NCBI GenBank assembly: GCA_016711485.1
Contig: JADJSX010000009.1
Location: 62,001 to 126,000, forward strand
DNA: 64,000 bases
DNA from: Leptospiraceae bacterium
Lineage (GTDB): Bacteria; Spirochaetota; Leptospiria; Leptospirales; Leptospiraceae
Reading direction: 5' to 3'
Position numbers and translations under genes: made by a program. This document shows, piece after piece, positions 1-9,437 of the stretch. Numbering within the stretch: position 1 is the stretch's first letter; every line of letters begins with the position of its first letter. The notes below the pieces were generated by a model that was not told where the DNA came from, searched no databases, and was given only the letters and a program-made list of their open reading frames with translations.

Positions 1-853
1 CTGCGGACGTCACAATCTCGGCTAATGGAGTGTATCCGTTTTCGATTGCAAATTTTTCTTCCATAAGTAAAAGTACGCATGCTCCGTCGTTAATTCCAGA
101 AGAATTTCCGGCAGTTACAGTTCCGTGTTTTTTAAAAGCGGATGGAAGAGCAGAAAGTATTTCCATTGTGGTTTCCTTTCTAACATGTTCGTCCTTATCA
201 AGTAATACTTTTTCAGAATTCGTTTCATACACCGGAATAATTTCCGATTTAAAATAATCATTTACCTCTGCGTTAGACGCCTTCCTATGACTTTCGTATG
301 AAAATTGATCCTGTTCTTGTCGAGATATATGAAACTTGTCAGCCATAATCTCAGCAGATTCCCCAAGAGATACAATTGGATAAAGTTGATTCATTCTTGG
401 ATTAACAAATCTCCAACCTATCGTAGAATCGGCTAATGTATGATTTCCTCTACTAAAACCGAATTCAGGTTTTAACATTACAAGTGGAGAGCGTGTCATA
501 CTTTCTACTCCCCCGGCTATCACTACATTTGCTCTTTCTGTTTCAATTTGCATTGCCCCTTGATTGATAGCTTCTAATCCTGATCCACAGAGGCGATTTA
601 CTGTTACCCCCGGAATCGACTCAGATAACCCAGCCAATAATAATGACATACGAGCTATATTTCGATTATCCTCTCCTGCTTGATTTACACATCCAAGAAT
701 CACATCATCTACTGGAATAGACGAAATATGATTACGTTCTACAAGATTTTGAATTACAATTGCTGCTAAATCATCAGGTCGAATATTTTTTAGTGCACCT
801 TTATATTTTCCGAATGGGGTTCTTAGACCGTCAACAATGACTGCATGCCTCAT
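1..853 (-). CDS. Thiolase (acetyl-CoA acyl/acetyltransferase), 3' part outside window
   Basis: Thiolases condense or cleave acyl-CoA thioesters in beta-oxidation or acetoacetyl-CoA synthesis. The visible N-terminal ~284 residues start MRHAVIVDGLRTPFGKYKG. They contain the acylation-site cysteine in NRLCGSGLEAIN (about residue 90), then AGGVESMTRSP and HRKASNAE typical of the family. The active-site His and second Cys motifs lie beyond the window edge, so only the first catalytic residue can be checked. The ATG (853-851) overlaps the TGA stop (852-850) of the upstream channel-like gene as ATGA, so the two are probably translationally coupled. Whether it is degradative or biosynthetic cannot be told. 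Confidence 0.93.
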   Translation of the reverse strand, partial: MRHAVIVDGLRTPFGKYKGALKNIRPDDLAAIVIQNLVERNHISSIPVDDVILGCVNQAGEDNRNIARMSLLLAGLSESIPGVTVNRLCGSGLEAINQGAMQIETERANVVIAGGVESMTRSPLVMLKPEFGFSRGNHTLADSTIGWRFVNPRMNQLYPIVSLGESAEIMADKFHISRQEQDQFSYESHRKASNAEVNDYFKSEIIPVYETNSEKVLLDKDEHVRKETTMEILSALPSAFKKHGTVTAGNSSGINDGACVLLLMEEKFAIENGYTPLAEIVTSA

Positions 854-2784
854 TGTTTCATTTTCCTAATTTTATAACCGCTTTCTTCTAAATAGATTAG
901 TTTATCTTCCGGTTTAATCATTTTGTCCTTTTTTGGATTTAACTGAATTAAGTCAGACTTTGAATCTATATATCCAATCAAAATCCATCTTCTTTGTTTA
1001 TATAAATTTTCTAGTAATTCCTGAAATTCGGCAGTTTGTTCGGTAAAATGAGAAAGCAGATTAATGTCTAAATCAATTCCCCCTTTTTGGAGAAGCTGTT
1101 CATAGATTTGCAAAATCCCCGGATTGATCAACTCCATATTTAGAATCTTTGCTACTATTAAATTTCCTAGCACATAATGAAAGTTAGACTCTGGAATTTT
1201 TCTGACAATTTCTTCATTCTCCGGATTTTGAATTTCGCATAGGATTTGGTATTTGTATTTTTCTGGATTTTTTTTCCTTAAGTGAATTAATTTTAATATT
1301 TTAAAAAGTGTATCTGTATCCTCAGAAGGTTTTCCTGCTGCCAAATATTCTTCCGAAGATAGAACTAAAATTTTATCAAACTTCTCAAGCGGAATTTTCT
1401 CAATAATCTCTTTCTCAGAACTAAATTCACAAGGATAAATAAAAATTTCATTTCCTCCGTGAGAAGATTTAACAGAGGATACTTTTTTTTTCCATTTAAT
1501 TTCAGATTCGTTTGCATAAATAAAAATTTGTTTCTCCATTTTTTCGAATTCTTCAATCACGTATAGAACACGTGAGTTCATTCCTATAATAGCAATTATT
1601 TCTCCTTGTTCGGTTTCCTTTTTTTTTCTATTATTATCCAGTAATAGTATATTGCCATTTACATCTTTTTCCTTCCAGATTATTGATTTTTCTGAATCGG
1701 CTATTAATATCAGCTCGTCAGTTTCCCCAATTACAAAATCCAATGCAGGAGCGAGGATAACAGCATTATTCCTTCTTATTCCTATTGGAATAGCTTGAGG
1801 AAAAGAATTTATTACGTTTTCAAAAACTTTTCCCAAAAACGAATTGGATTTATGAAAATAAATTTCATTTCCTTCATAACTTAACAATTCATGAAATATT
1901 GAATAATAGTGCGGATTCAACAAAAGAAGTGATATAAACTTTGCGTTGTAATAATTTTTATTGAATGCAACTACATTTTTATCTTCGATATAATCTAAAT
2001 ATTCACTATTTTCTATTTCGTTGAAATTTAAAAGTATTGGAGTAGAAGTTTTTTTATTTTCCACCAAAAGAGAATGCAGAGAAATGAAAGTTTTAATCAC
2101 ATAAGAGTCCTGAGTGAGTAAATCAATTCCTTCTACTTCTCCACCACTATAAAATACCAAAACAGCCTTAGAATGAATTAGATTGAGTCTTCTTAAATCA
2201 GAAGTTTTATACGAAGCACCAGTCCTAAATAATATTTCTATATATCGGTTAATCTTTGTTAGATGAACAGCTTCTGATTTAGGATGTTCGCTTAGGACAA
2301 CGACCGTTAGCCTTTTATTTTCAGTTTTACAATATATATTTAATTCTGACAAAATAGAAGGGACTAATTCATTCCAACCTAAAATTGCAATTGTCCCCTC
2401 TTCATGTACTTTTCCAGTTCCCCTTTTTATTTCGTCGAAATACGAATGAATTGTTGATACAACAATCGCGATGATAATTCCATTAAAAATAATAATCCCT
2501 AAAAAAGTTAACAAAAGGGACATTAGTTTTATATAAGAAGATTCATTTTGGATGGTATAAAGGCTATCCGGTCCTAACAAAGACAAAAGAGCAAACCAAA
2601 ACACATTCCCTTGTTCGAACTTAACACCAGTGAAAGCAAAGATAATACCAAAAAGTAAAACCAAACTAGCAGCTATAATAAATAAAAAGAGTAATTGTCT
2701 TCCTACTGACTTAGTTAACTGTTTTTGTGAAAAATACCCAATTTTATCAGAGAACAATCTTTCGAGAAATAAAATAAACTTCAT
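850..2784 (-). CDS. CASTOR/POLLUX-like ion channel with NAD-binding (RCK/TrkA-N-like) domains
   Basis: This 644-residue membrane protein probably moves cations across the inner membrane under control of cytosolic regulatory domains. Hydrophobic helices lie near residues 30-52 and 88-112, with a short pore-like segment between them (FWFALLSLLGPDSLYT). Two Rossmann-like regulatory units follow: one begins TIAILGWNELVPSILSEL (about residue 130), the second IIAIIGMNSRVLYVIEEFE (about 395). This order matches the CASTOR/POLLUX family, whose bacterial members are poorly characterised. The gene is coupled to the thiolase by an ATGA overlap. A plain TrkA-like potassium regulator is less likely because the membrane segments are fused. 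Confidence 0.82.
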   Translation of the reverse strand: MKFILFLERLFSDKIGYFSQKQLTKSVGRQLLFLFIIAASLVLLFGIIFAFTGVKFEQGNVFWFALLSLLGPDSLYTIQNESSYIKLMSLLLTFLGIIIFNGIIIAIVVSTIHSYFDEIKRGTGKVHEEGTIAILGWNELVPSILSELNIYCKTENKRLTVVVLSEHPKSEAVHLTKINRYIEILFRTGASYKTSDLRRLNLIHSKAVLVFYSGGEVEGIDLLTQDSYVIKTFISLHSLLVENKKTSTPILLNFNEIENSEYLDYIEDKNVVAFNKNYYNAKFISLLLLNPHYYSIFHELLSYEGNEIYFHKSNSFLGKVFENVINSFPQAIPIGIRRNNAVILAPALDFVIGETDELILIADSEKSIIWKEKDVNGNILLLDNNRKKKETEQGEIIAIIGMNSRVLYVIEEFEKMEKQIFIYANESEIKWKKKVSSVKSSHGGNEIFIYPCEFSSEKEIIEKIPLEKFDKILVLSSEEYLAAGKPSEDTDTLFKILKLIHLRKKNPEKYKYQILCEIQNPENEEIVRKIPESNFHYVLGNLIVAKILNMELINPGILQIYEQLLQKGGIDLDINLLSHFTEQTAEFQELLENLYKQRRWILIGYIDSKSDLIQLNPKKDKMIKPEDKLIYLEESGYKIRKMKQ

Positions 2785-2956
2785 AACGTCTAGATTATTT
2801 CTACAATAAAAAATTAAATCTTAATTTTTTCTCAGACACTTTGTAAAAATATAACTTTTTATCCTGAACGTCATAAAAAATTTAAAATACCAAACAAAAG
2901 ATAAACCAAGAACACAAATATTCTAAATTCTTATCAGTGGTGAAAAATTATTAAAT

Positions 2957-5377
2957 TTATAATTCAAAAGACATTCCAAAGTTCACTTGTCTAGTCGCTC
3001 CCGGATGAATGCCAATAGGAAGTCTTCCAGAAACATAAACTCTATCTTGTAAGTTTTTCCCAACTAGGAATATAGACCATTTCTTTTCAGGATTTTTATA
3101 ACCAATCGAAGCATTCACCAAACCGACCGCGGGGATAATCCCAGTATTCCCGTCTGGAGTTTCGTCGTTTGTGTTCCAGATATTAGCATAACTTATACCA
3201 TTTTGCTCTCGAATTTCCAATTGGCCAAGTTTCAAATTTCTATATGTACTAAGCGACGTAAACTGTTTCGCAATATGTTGGTATTCCGCTCTAGTGTAAA
3301 ATCCATTTTTCAGTCTAAGTCCCAGAGCAATGGTGTATACATCTTCTGGAACATAAGGTAGATGCCTTCCGTTCGTATCAGGATTTACAATTCTTCCGTT
3401 TTGATCTAGTAGTACAAGAGGGCGATTAATAAATTGAATTCTATTTTCAGAGTCAATCACGTGCGGATAACGTTCATACGTTTCATTTTTTGCATTGATC
3501 TTGGAATAAATTAAATCTAGAGGAATCTCCATTCCTTTCTCAAAGAATTTTCCAAAGTCAAAGGTAACGGAATTTTCAAAACCCTTGTGGCTACTTTTTC
3601 CTGTATTAACCGGTCTTGTTCCTGTTTCATTCGAAACCTCAGAAGTATCAATCACTTGGTCTCTAAAACTCATCATATAAACTGCTGTTTCTAAAAATAA
3701 ATACTTTGTGATGTCTCCCCTAAATCCTGTTTCATAATTTGTGGCAGTTTCTGCACCTAATCTGTAATCTTCTCCATAAGGACTTATTGCCGTTCCAAAA
3801 GTTGGCGGTGAAAAACTCTTATGCGCTCCTGCAAACCAAGTTAACTCATTCATTATGTCATAGGTGATACCAAATCCAGGAAGTAAAATTTTGGTATAAC
3901 TCTCTGTTCCCTTATCCACAAACAAAATATCGCCTGTACTTGTTGCAAGCCTATCTCGAACGTCACGCACTGTCGCCTTTCTTCTTTTTGTATAAATTCC
4001 TTGGTTTACATGTTCGTAACGAAGTCCTGGAATTAATTTTAATTTGTCTGTTACAGAAATTCTATCTTGCAGATAAACGGCGTAAGCCCGTATTGTTCTA
4101 TCCTGTTGGCTGTAGGGAATTCCATCTCGAATGAATGGATAGTTTAACGGTGCGTATGTTTGTTTAAAGTTGACCTTGTTCATTTCCCCGTGAACTCTAA
4201 CTCCTGCGTCAATTTCATTCTTAATGCCAGCTATATCCAAAACAGTTTCCAATTTAGATTCAATACCTAATGTAGAAAATCCTTGGTTACGCATAGGAGC
4301 AGTGCTCCTCATATACATTACATCGCCAGGTCGGTTACCAATGAAAGAAGGTGCGTATGTTGCATACAAGTCTCTCGGAGGAATTGCGGGAGTTCCTTGC
4401 TCGGTTAAATTATTATATCCAAAATCTTGTCTCTGCCAATCTCGTCTTGCACCAGTGCCATACAACTTGGTAACAATTCTACTTCGTTCATTGATTTTGT
4501 ATTCATGTCCTAGAACTACTGAACTTCTATCTAATTCTTTCACGTCAAATTCTGCCGGGTTAATTTTATAATTTTTCCAGAATAACCCTTGCGTTGTACC
4601 GTGGTATGTCGCTCTAGATTTTTGTTCATTATAACCTAGTTTTAAAGTAATCGTATGATTTTCATTTATTTCGTGTGCTAATTTTAAATAAAAATCATTT
4701 GCATTAAATGAATTAAAATCCCGATACCCATCTCCTTGTTTATGTAAAAAAGAAACGTCTACGGATGTTTTGCCCCAAGTCCCACCATACTGTGTAAAAT
4801 TGGAGATAAACCCATTATTACCCGCTACTACTTTATTAGAAAATGTAGGAATTCTCGGAGCCTTTCTAGTGACAAAATTAATCACCCCACCGATAGTAGA
4901 CGGTCCAAAAAGAATTGATCCGGATCCCTTCACTACTTCAACCCTTTGCATCCTATCAATATTGGGAAAATAATAACTTTCCGGTTGACCATAGGGACTA
5001 AGAGATGTTAATACCCCATCTTCTAAGAATAAAGTCTTTCTGGATTCTTCATTACTAACTCCTCTAAAGGAAATATTCGGTGTTAGCCCCGCCGAATCCA
5101 TAAAACGAGTAGACGCTCCAGGGACTCTACGAAGCACTTCCATGGCGTCTACCGGTTGTGTTTCATCTAAAAACTTTTTTGAAACTACAGTTGCAGAGCC
5201 TGGAATTTTTTTAAGGCTATCTTTATTATCCCCTATTACATCAATTCTAGTTTTCTCTGCTAATTTTTCCCACTTTTCTTTGATTTCTTCTTTTGTGAGC
5301 GGTTTAGGTTCATTTTCCTGTGCAATTATTGGTGAAAATACTAAAACTAATAATAAAATTTTTACTGAATACTTCAT
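2957..5377 (-). CDS. TonB-dependent outer-membrane receptor (FecA/siderophore type)
   Basis: An outer-membrane gated barrel that imports iron chelates or similar ligands using TonB energy. The start MKYSVKILLLVLVF is chosen because it gives a clean signal peptide ending near AQENEP; an open frame extends 30 codons further up but covers the end of the upstream gene. The plug domain is clear (SLKKIPGSATVVS, then EVLRRVPGASTRF, SFRGVS and VEVVKGSGSILFG at about residues 45-175). A long beta-rich barrel follows, ending in the aromatic-terminated GMSFEL. Total length is about 806 residues, normal for the family. The ATG lies one base after the imelysin gene's stop, so the two are co-transcribed. 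Ligand unknown; iron citrate or siderophore is likely from the neighbour. Confidence 0.93.
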   Translation of the reverse strand: MKYSVKILLLVLVFSPIIAQENEPKPLTKEEIKEKWEKLAEKTRIDVIGDNKDSLKKIPGSATVVSKKFLDETQPVDAMEVLRRVPGASTRFMDSAGLTPNISFRGVSNEESRKTLFLEDGVLTSLSPYGQPESYYFPNIDRMQRVEVVKGSGSILFGPSTIGGVINFVTRKAPRIPTFSNKVVAGNNGFISNFTQYGGTWGKTSVDVSFLHKQGDGYRDFNSFNANDFYLKLAHEINENHTITLKLGYNEQKSRATYHGTTQGLFWKNYKINPAEFDVKELDRSSVVLGHEYKINERSRIVTKLYGTGARRDWQRQDFGYNNLTEQGTPAIPPRDLYATYAPSFIGNRPGDVMYMRSTAPMRNQGFSTLGIESKLETVLDIAGIKNEIDAGVRVHGEMNKVNFKQTYAPLNYPFIRDGIPYSQQDRTIRAYAVYLQDRISVTDKLKLIPGLRYEHVNQGIYTKRRKATVRDVRDRLATSTGDILFVDKGTESYTKILLPGFGITYDIMNELTWFAGAHKSFSPPTFGTAISPYGEDYRLGAETATNYETGFRGDITKYLFLETAVYMMSFRDQVIDTSEVSNETGTRPVNTGKSSHKGFENSVTFDFGKFFEKGMEIPLDLIYSKINAKNETYERYPHVIDSENRIQFINRPLVLLDQNGRIVNPDTNGRHLPYVPEDVYTIALGLRLKNGFYTRAEYQHIAKQFTSLSTYRNLKLGQLEIREQNGISYANIWNTNDETPDGNTGIIPAVGLVNASIGYKNPEKKWSIFLVGKNLQDRVYVSGRLPIGIHPGATRQVNFGMSFEL

Positions 5378-5378
5378 A

Positions 5379-6554
5379 TTAGTCCCCGTCTCCATCTCCC
5401 AGACCCGGTGTAAAACTAGATCCCAGATTCCCTGCCAGCTCCACCGTAAATAAAATTTTAAGTTCATTCAAAAGAGTATGCAGCTCTCTCACTTTCGTAT
5501 TTGTTCCAGCAATTAAATCTCCTTTTAAATCGAGAATCTCAGTCGCCTTGGACTGTGTTTCTTTTATTTTTGCACGAACCCTTTCATCTAGAGATATATT
5601 GTAATAACGAACATAATCGGAAAACCCGACTCCCCCATTTCCGGTGTAAAATGCAGATATGCCGCTAAGATTATTTCCAATTGCAGTAATGCTAGTATTA
5701 GAAAATCTAGTTTCCACGTTTGTAGGTGTCACCACTCCAGCAGACTCGACAGAAAATCCAGCCGGATAACCAATCTTATCGTCTTTAATTTTTTCGACCA
5801 TTGAAACCATTTGTTTTATCAGCGTATCCACCGCCTCTTTTTCGGATTTATAAAATTCATTAGTCGGTCCGGCTGTCTGCAAAATAGTTGTAAAATTTCC
5901 ACTAAACGTTGGATTCCAATTGAGGGTAAGTCTTGTTACCCTCGTGCGAAGTAGATTAACTGCTTCCTGCAAATACACTTTACGTCTACCAGTGAGCGCA
6001 TTACAGATATTTGTTATATTTGTTGAACCAGACCCATTATCAAAAATTAAATACTCTATAGTTGGAAATCCATTTTCATTGTCTGATTTGTTAGAAAGAT
6101 AGGTTTCATTGATGGTATCTGCTCCCGCTATAGTTGCATTTATTTGAGCAGTGTCTGGTGGATTAACAATATAATTTATGGGCCAAGAATCAATTGTGGA
6201 ATAAGAACCAGAAGGTCCTATTTGAATTATTTCGACATTCTTTAGAATAGCAAAAGAAGATTTCCATGCATTCTGAATTGCGACTAACCTAGCAGTATCC
6301 CCACCACATGAATCAGGTAGAGCGTCTGTTAGGTTTTTCAGAGAATTTACATTCGTTTCTAAAGAAATATAGTTTTGATAGATAAAATTTTCGGAAGTAT
6401 TTTTGAGTAATAGACCAAAATTAAATGCATTCAATTGGTTATGTATCAGCCCCATAATTCTAGAAGTTGTAGAGTCGTCCCCTGCATTCTTTGAACAATA
6501 GGAAAATGCAAAAGTGATAAGTAAAATAGAAATAAAAATGGTCTTTTTAAACAT
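5379..6554 (-). CDS. Imelysin-family lipoprotein (LruB-like)
   Basis: Imelysins are periplasmic or surface proteins linked to iron uptake; Leptospira LruB is a known lipoprotein member. The 391-residue product has a lipoprotein signal with the lipobox around SYCSKN (Cys about residue 20). It carries family features such as SWPINYIV and GFPTIEYLIF (about residue 168). The textbook GxHxxE site is not obvious, so peptidase activity should not be assumed. The C-terminus is a short GDGDGD tail whose purine-rich codons probably also act as the ribosome-binding site of the TonB receptor gene immediately downstream. Co-location with that receptor supports an iron role. Confidence 0.85.
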   Translation of the reverse strand: MFKKTIFISILLITFAFSYCSKNAGDDSTTSRIMGLIHNQLNAFNFGLLLKNTSENFIYQNYISLETNVNSLKNLTDALPDSCGGDTARLVAIQNAWKSSFAILKNVEIIQIGPSGSYSTIDSWPINYIVNPPDTAQINATIAGADTINETYLSNKSDNENGFPTIEYLIFDNGSGSTNITNICNALTGRRKVYLQEAVNLLRTRVTRLTLNWNPTFSGNFTTILQTAGPTNEFYKSEKEAVDTLIKQMVSMVEKIKDDKIGYPAGFSVESAGVVTPTNVETRFSNTSITAIGNNLSGISAFYTGNGGVGFSDYVRYYNISLDERVRAKIKETQSKATEILDLKGDLIAGTNTKVRELHTLLNELKILFTVELAGNLGSSFTPGLGDGDGD

Positions 6555-6584
6555 AGGACTTCCTTGCTAACTTATATAGTATTT

Positions 6585-7817
6585 TTAGAAACCAGTGATT
6601 TTTCGAATTGTGCTGTAATCGTTCGGATCAATATTTCCAAGTAGCTTAGCTTTCGCTTTATCCGTTACATAAAGAGTATTATTATAAAAATAAATTCCGA
6701 TCGGATTATAGAACTTAGCCGCAGCTCCAACTCCATCAGCTCTACCCTGTGTCCCACCAGCAATAGTGCTTACAACACCAGCAGATGTAATCTTTCGGAT
6801 TGCGAAATTTTTTCCATCAGCCACGTAAATATTATCGCTGGAATCAATGGTAATCATATAAGGACCATTAAATTTTGCGCTAGTTCCAACGCCATCCACA
6901 AATCCAGGAGCACTAGCATCCGTACTACCCGCTCTTGAACCGGCAAAAGTGCTTACTGTATTTCCTACAGGATCATATTTACGAATACAATGGTTATTGC
7001 CATCCGCAATATAAACATTTCCTTTTGAATCCGCAACCACACCTTTAGGACCATTGAATCTGGCAGCGCCAGCAGGACCGTCAGTCGCAATAGGTGTTCC
7101 AGCCGTTGGATTAGCTCCGCCAGTAGCCATCTGGCCTGCGAGTGTTGTTACAGTTCCGTTGGAAATATTAACTTCTCTCACGTTAAATCCACCGTTTTCC
7201 CCAACAATTAATTTACCGTTTGCATAGCGAATTCCTTCGGGTTTAAAGTAACGATTTGTTCCCTGTGTTCCATCAATTGTCTCACGATTAACCGGACGGT
7301 TTGCCCCAGATAAAAGTGTGAGAGCATTTCCATTATTAATATCAATTTTTAAAATATTGTGTCCGTCATAATTACCGGATGTCGCAGTACTCGCGCCCGT
7401 ATTGGCAACATACAAAATCCCTGTCGGTCCAGATGTAATTCCTTCTGGATTATTAATAACACTAACAGTTCCCCCATTTCCTGTGCTGGTAGCAATTGCA
7501 GTTACGGTAGATTCATTTGTGATTTTCACAATTCTATTATTTTTGCTATCAGCTACGTAAATATTTCCATCACTTCCAACTGCCAAGTCTTCTGGTTGGT
7601 TTAGAATTTGAGTTGAATTTGTTTGCCCTGCCTCCGACAAACTAAGGGTCGTAACCGTTGCAGTTGAAGATGCACCCATAAGTGCCAAAACTGCTAGAGT
7701 TAGATTATTTGAATCTTTTTTATCGTCTTTTCCTCCAATAATGCCTGGGCAATGGATCATTCCCAATGAGAGTAAGGAAATTACGGCAAAGCGAAAAAGT
7801 CTTTGATAAAATTTCAT
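6585..7817 (-). CDS. NHL-repeat lipoprotein (beta-propeller)
   Basis: The 410-residue exported lipoprotein has a lipobox around GMIHCPG (Cys about residue 23). It then carries a series of NHL-type blades, for example LNQPEDLAVGSDGNIYVAD, FNGPKGVVADSKGNVYIAD and FNGPYMITIDSSDNIYVAD. At least five to six repeats are visible, enough for one propeller. NHL propellers bind proteins or small ligands; no enzyme motif was seen. It lies 30 bases upstream of the imelysin gene on the same strand and is probably the first gene of the imelysin-TonB operon. Its upstream region is shared with a divergent gene starting at 7903. Confidence 0.88.
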   Translation of the reverse strand: MKFYQRLFRFAVISLLSLGMIHCPGIIGGKDDKKDSNNLTLAVLALMGASSTATVTTLSLSEAGQTNSTQILNQPEDLAVGSDGNIYVADSKNNRIVKITNESTVTAIATSTGNGGTVSVINNPEGITSGPTGILYVANTGASTATSGNYDGHNILKIDINNGNALTLLSGANRPVNRETIDGTQGTNRYFKPEGIRYANGKLIVGENGGFNVREVNISNGTVTTLAGQMATGGANPTAGTPIATDGPAGAARFNGPKGVVADSKGNVYIADGNNHCIRKYDPVGNTVSTFAGSRAGSTDASAPGFVDGVGTSAKFNGPYMITIDSSDNIYVADGKNFAIRKITSAGVVSTIAGGTQGRADGVGAAAKFYNPIGIYFYNNTLYVTDKAKAKLLGNIDPNDYSTIRKITGF

Positions 7818-7902
7818 AGTTATACTTCCGTGTAATTAAGCAATTTTGAAATTGATATTCAATCTCAATTAGGCTACTATTTTTAAGCCCGGTAAAAAGT
7901 CA

Positions 7903-9249
7903 ATGAATTATATAAAGAAGAGAGTTCCCATTTTCCCAATTCTATACTTCCGAATCGTATTAGGTTTACTTCTAATCCAACTATTGATTAGGTATTTCTA
8001 CTATGATTGGATTCGAAAGTATTTCACCCTCCCTATTTTTTATTTTCCTCATTTCAACTGGGATTGGTTACATCCTCTACCCGGAAACGGAATGTATTTT
8101 CTGTTTTTTATTTTACTTTTACTTGCCATTTTCATTTTACATGGGGTTAAAACAAGATTATCCGCATTTCTATTCGCAATCGGTTTTGCCTACCAACATT
8201 TAATAGACAAATCAAATTTTCTAAATCATTATTACCTTATTTTCCTACTTTGTATCATTCTCGCTCTAATTCCAATTCCAGATTCAAAGGAAATTACAAA
8301 GGTTATGCGCATCCCAAGATGGGCTCTCTGGCTCGTTCGATTTCAGCTTGGCGTAGTCTATACATTCGGGGCAATTGCAAAGATGCGACCTGACTGGGTG
8401 TTTGATGCTATGCCTTTAAAAATCTGGCTTCTCATGAATCGAGACATGCCTATTTTAGGAGAATTACTCGTTTGGAATATCACTCCTTATTTTTTCAGTT
8501 ATGCAGGATTACTCTTTGATCTATTTATTTTTCCATTTCTATTAATTCCTAAAACTAGAAAGTTCGCCTACTCCATTGTTTTATTTTTTCATATCATCAC
8601 ATTCTTACTTTTTCCAATTGGGATGTTTCCGTGGATAATGGTGTTTTTAACTCCCGTTTGTTTTTCAAATCGATTCCACTACCGGTTTATAACGCTTATC
8701 CGTAAAATATTTATTTTCAGGCTATTTAATAGAAAATTAATACCGTATACTATATTCAAATATTCTAATATATCAAAATCCTCTGTGCCTCTGCGCCTCT
8801 GTGACAAATCCATTTCAGCGAATTTCTACTTGACAATCATTTTTTGTATTTTACAAGTTCTACTTCCCTTTCGACATTTTTTATTTCCTGGAAATCTACT
8901 TTGGACAGAAGAAGGTTTTCGATTTTCGTGGCATATTATGGCAGCTCATAAATCAGGTCTTGTAACTTTTTACATCAAAGAGAAGGACAAAGAAAAATTT
9001 CCTGTATCTTATAATAACATTCTCACACAAAGGCAATTGGGACAAATGACCACTGATCCCGCAATGATCTGGCAGTTCGCAAATTTCATTTATAACCAAG
9101 AAGAAAAAAAAGGAAGAAAAAATTTTGGAATTTATGCAGAGGCATACGTCTCGTTAAATGGAAAACCTGCAATACTTATGATTGATCCAGATATGGATTT
9201 ACATTCTGTTTATTATGATTATTTCAGTCACACAGAATGGATAAAATAA
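7903..9249 (+). CDS. Vitamin-K-dependent gamma-carboxylase homologue (HTTM-domain membrane protein)
   Basis: In animals this integral membrane enzyme carboxylates glutamate side chains using reduced vitamin K. Leptospira is known to hold homologues, probably by transfer, with unknown substrates. The 448-residue protein has several membrane helices. It shows conserved blocks: SNFLNHYYL (about 104-112), TFGAIAKMRPDWVF with Lys160 aligning with the human catalytic Lys218, FPIGMFPWIM, and PFRHFLFPGNLLWTEEGFRF. It is shorter than the human enzyme (758 residues). Near residue 288 the codons of KSSVPLRLCDK are a copy of an intergenic repeat (CCTCTGTGCCTCTGCG) inserted in frame in a linker. Divergent from the NHL gene; no obvious substrate gene nearby. 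Confidence 0.82.
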   Translation: MNYIKKRVPIFPILYFRIVLGLLLIQLLIRYFYYDWIRKYFTLPIFYFPHFNWDWLHPLPGNGMYFLFFILLLLAIFILHGVKTRLSAFLFAIGFAYQHLIDKSNFLNHYYLIFLLCIILALIPIPDSKEITKVMRIPRWALWLVRFQLGVVYTFGAIAKMRPDWVFDAMPLKIWLLMNRDMPILGELLVWNITPYFFSYAGLLFDLFIFPFLLIPKTRKFAYSIVLFFHIITFLLFPIGMFPWIMVFLTPVCFSNRFHYRFITLIRKIFIFRLFNRKLIPYTIFKYSNISKSSVPLRLCDKSISANFYLTIIFCILQVLLPFRHFLFPGNLLWTEEGFRFSWHIMAAHKSGLVTFYIKEKDKEKFPVSYNNILTQRQLGQMTTDPAMIWQFANFIYNQEEKKGRKNFGIYAEAYVSLNGKPAILMIDPDMDLHSVYYDYFSHTEWIK

Positions 9250-9437
9250 ATTGTAATACCCAGATTTCTAATCTCGCTAACGCTCGATTTGAAATATAGG
9301 TAGGCAGGAAACGCCTGCCGGCGGCTTATTGGGCTATCGCCCAAACCCATTATTTGTTATTTTGTAAAACCGGTTTTAATCTATTTTCATATACTCCATT
9401 TTAATTCTCATTAGAAATCTGGGTAAAAGATACATCA
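9250..9437. repeat. Convergent intergenic region with two hairpins
   Basis: This region separates two convergent genes. A perfect hairpin GGCAGG-aaacg-CCTGCC lies at 9303-9319 and a second, GGGC-tatc-GCCC, at 9331-9342. Neither is followed by a clear T-run in both directions, so they may be a bidirectional terminator or a small palindromic repeat. Confidence 0.45.

Noticed and set aside
5378..5467. Longer N-terminus of the TonB receptor
   Set aside because: It would overlap the end of the imelysin gene and place the signal peptide 30 residues in.
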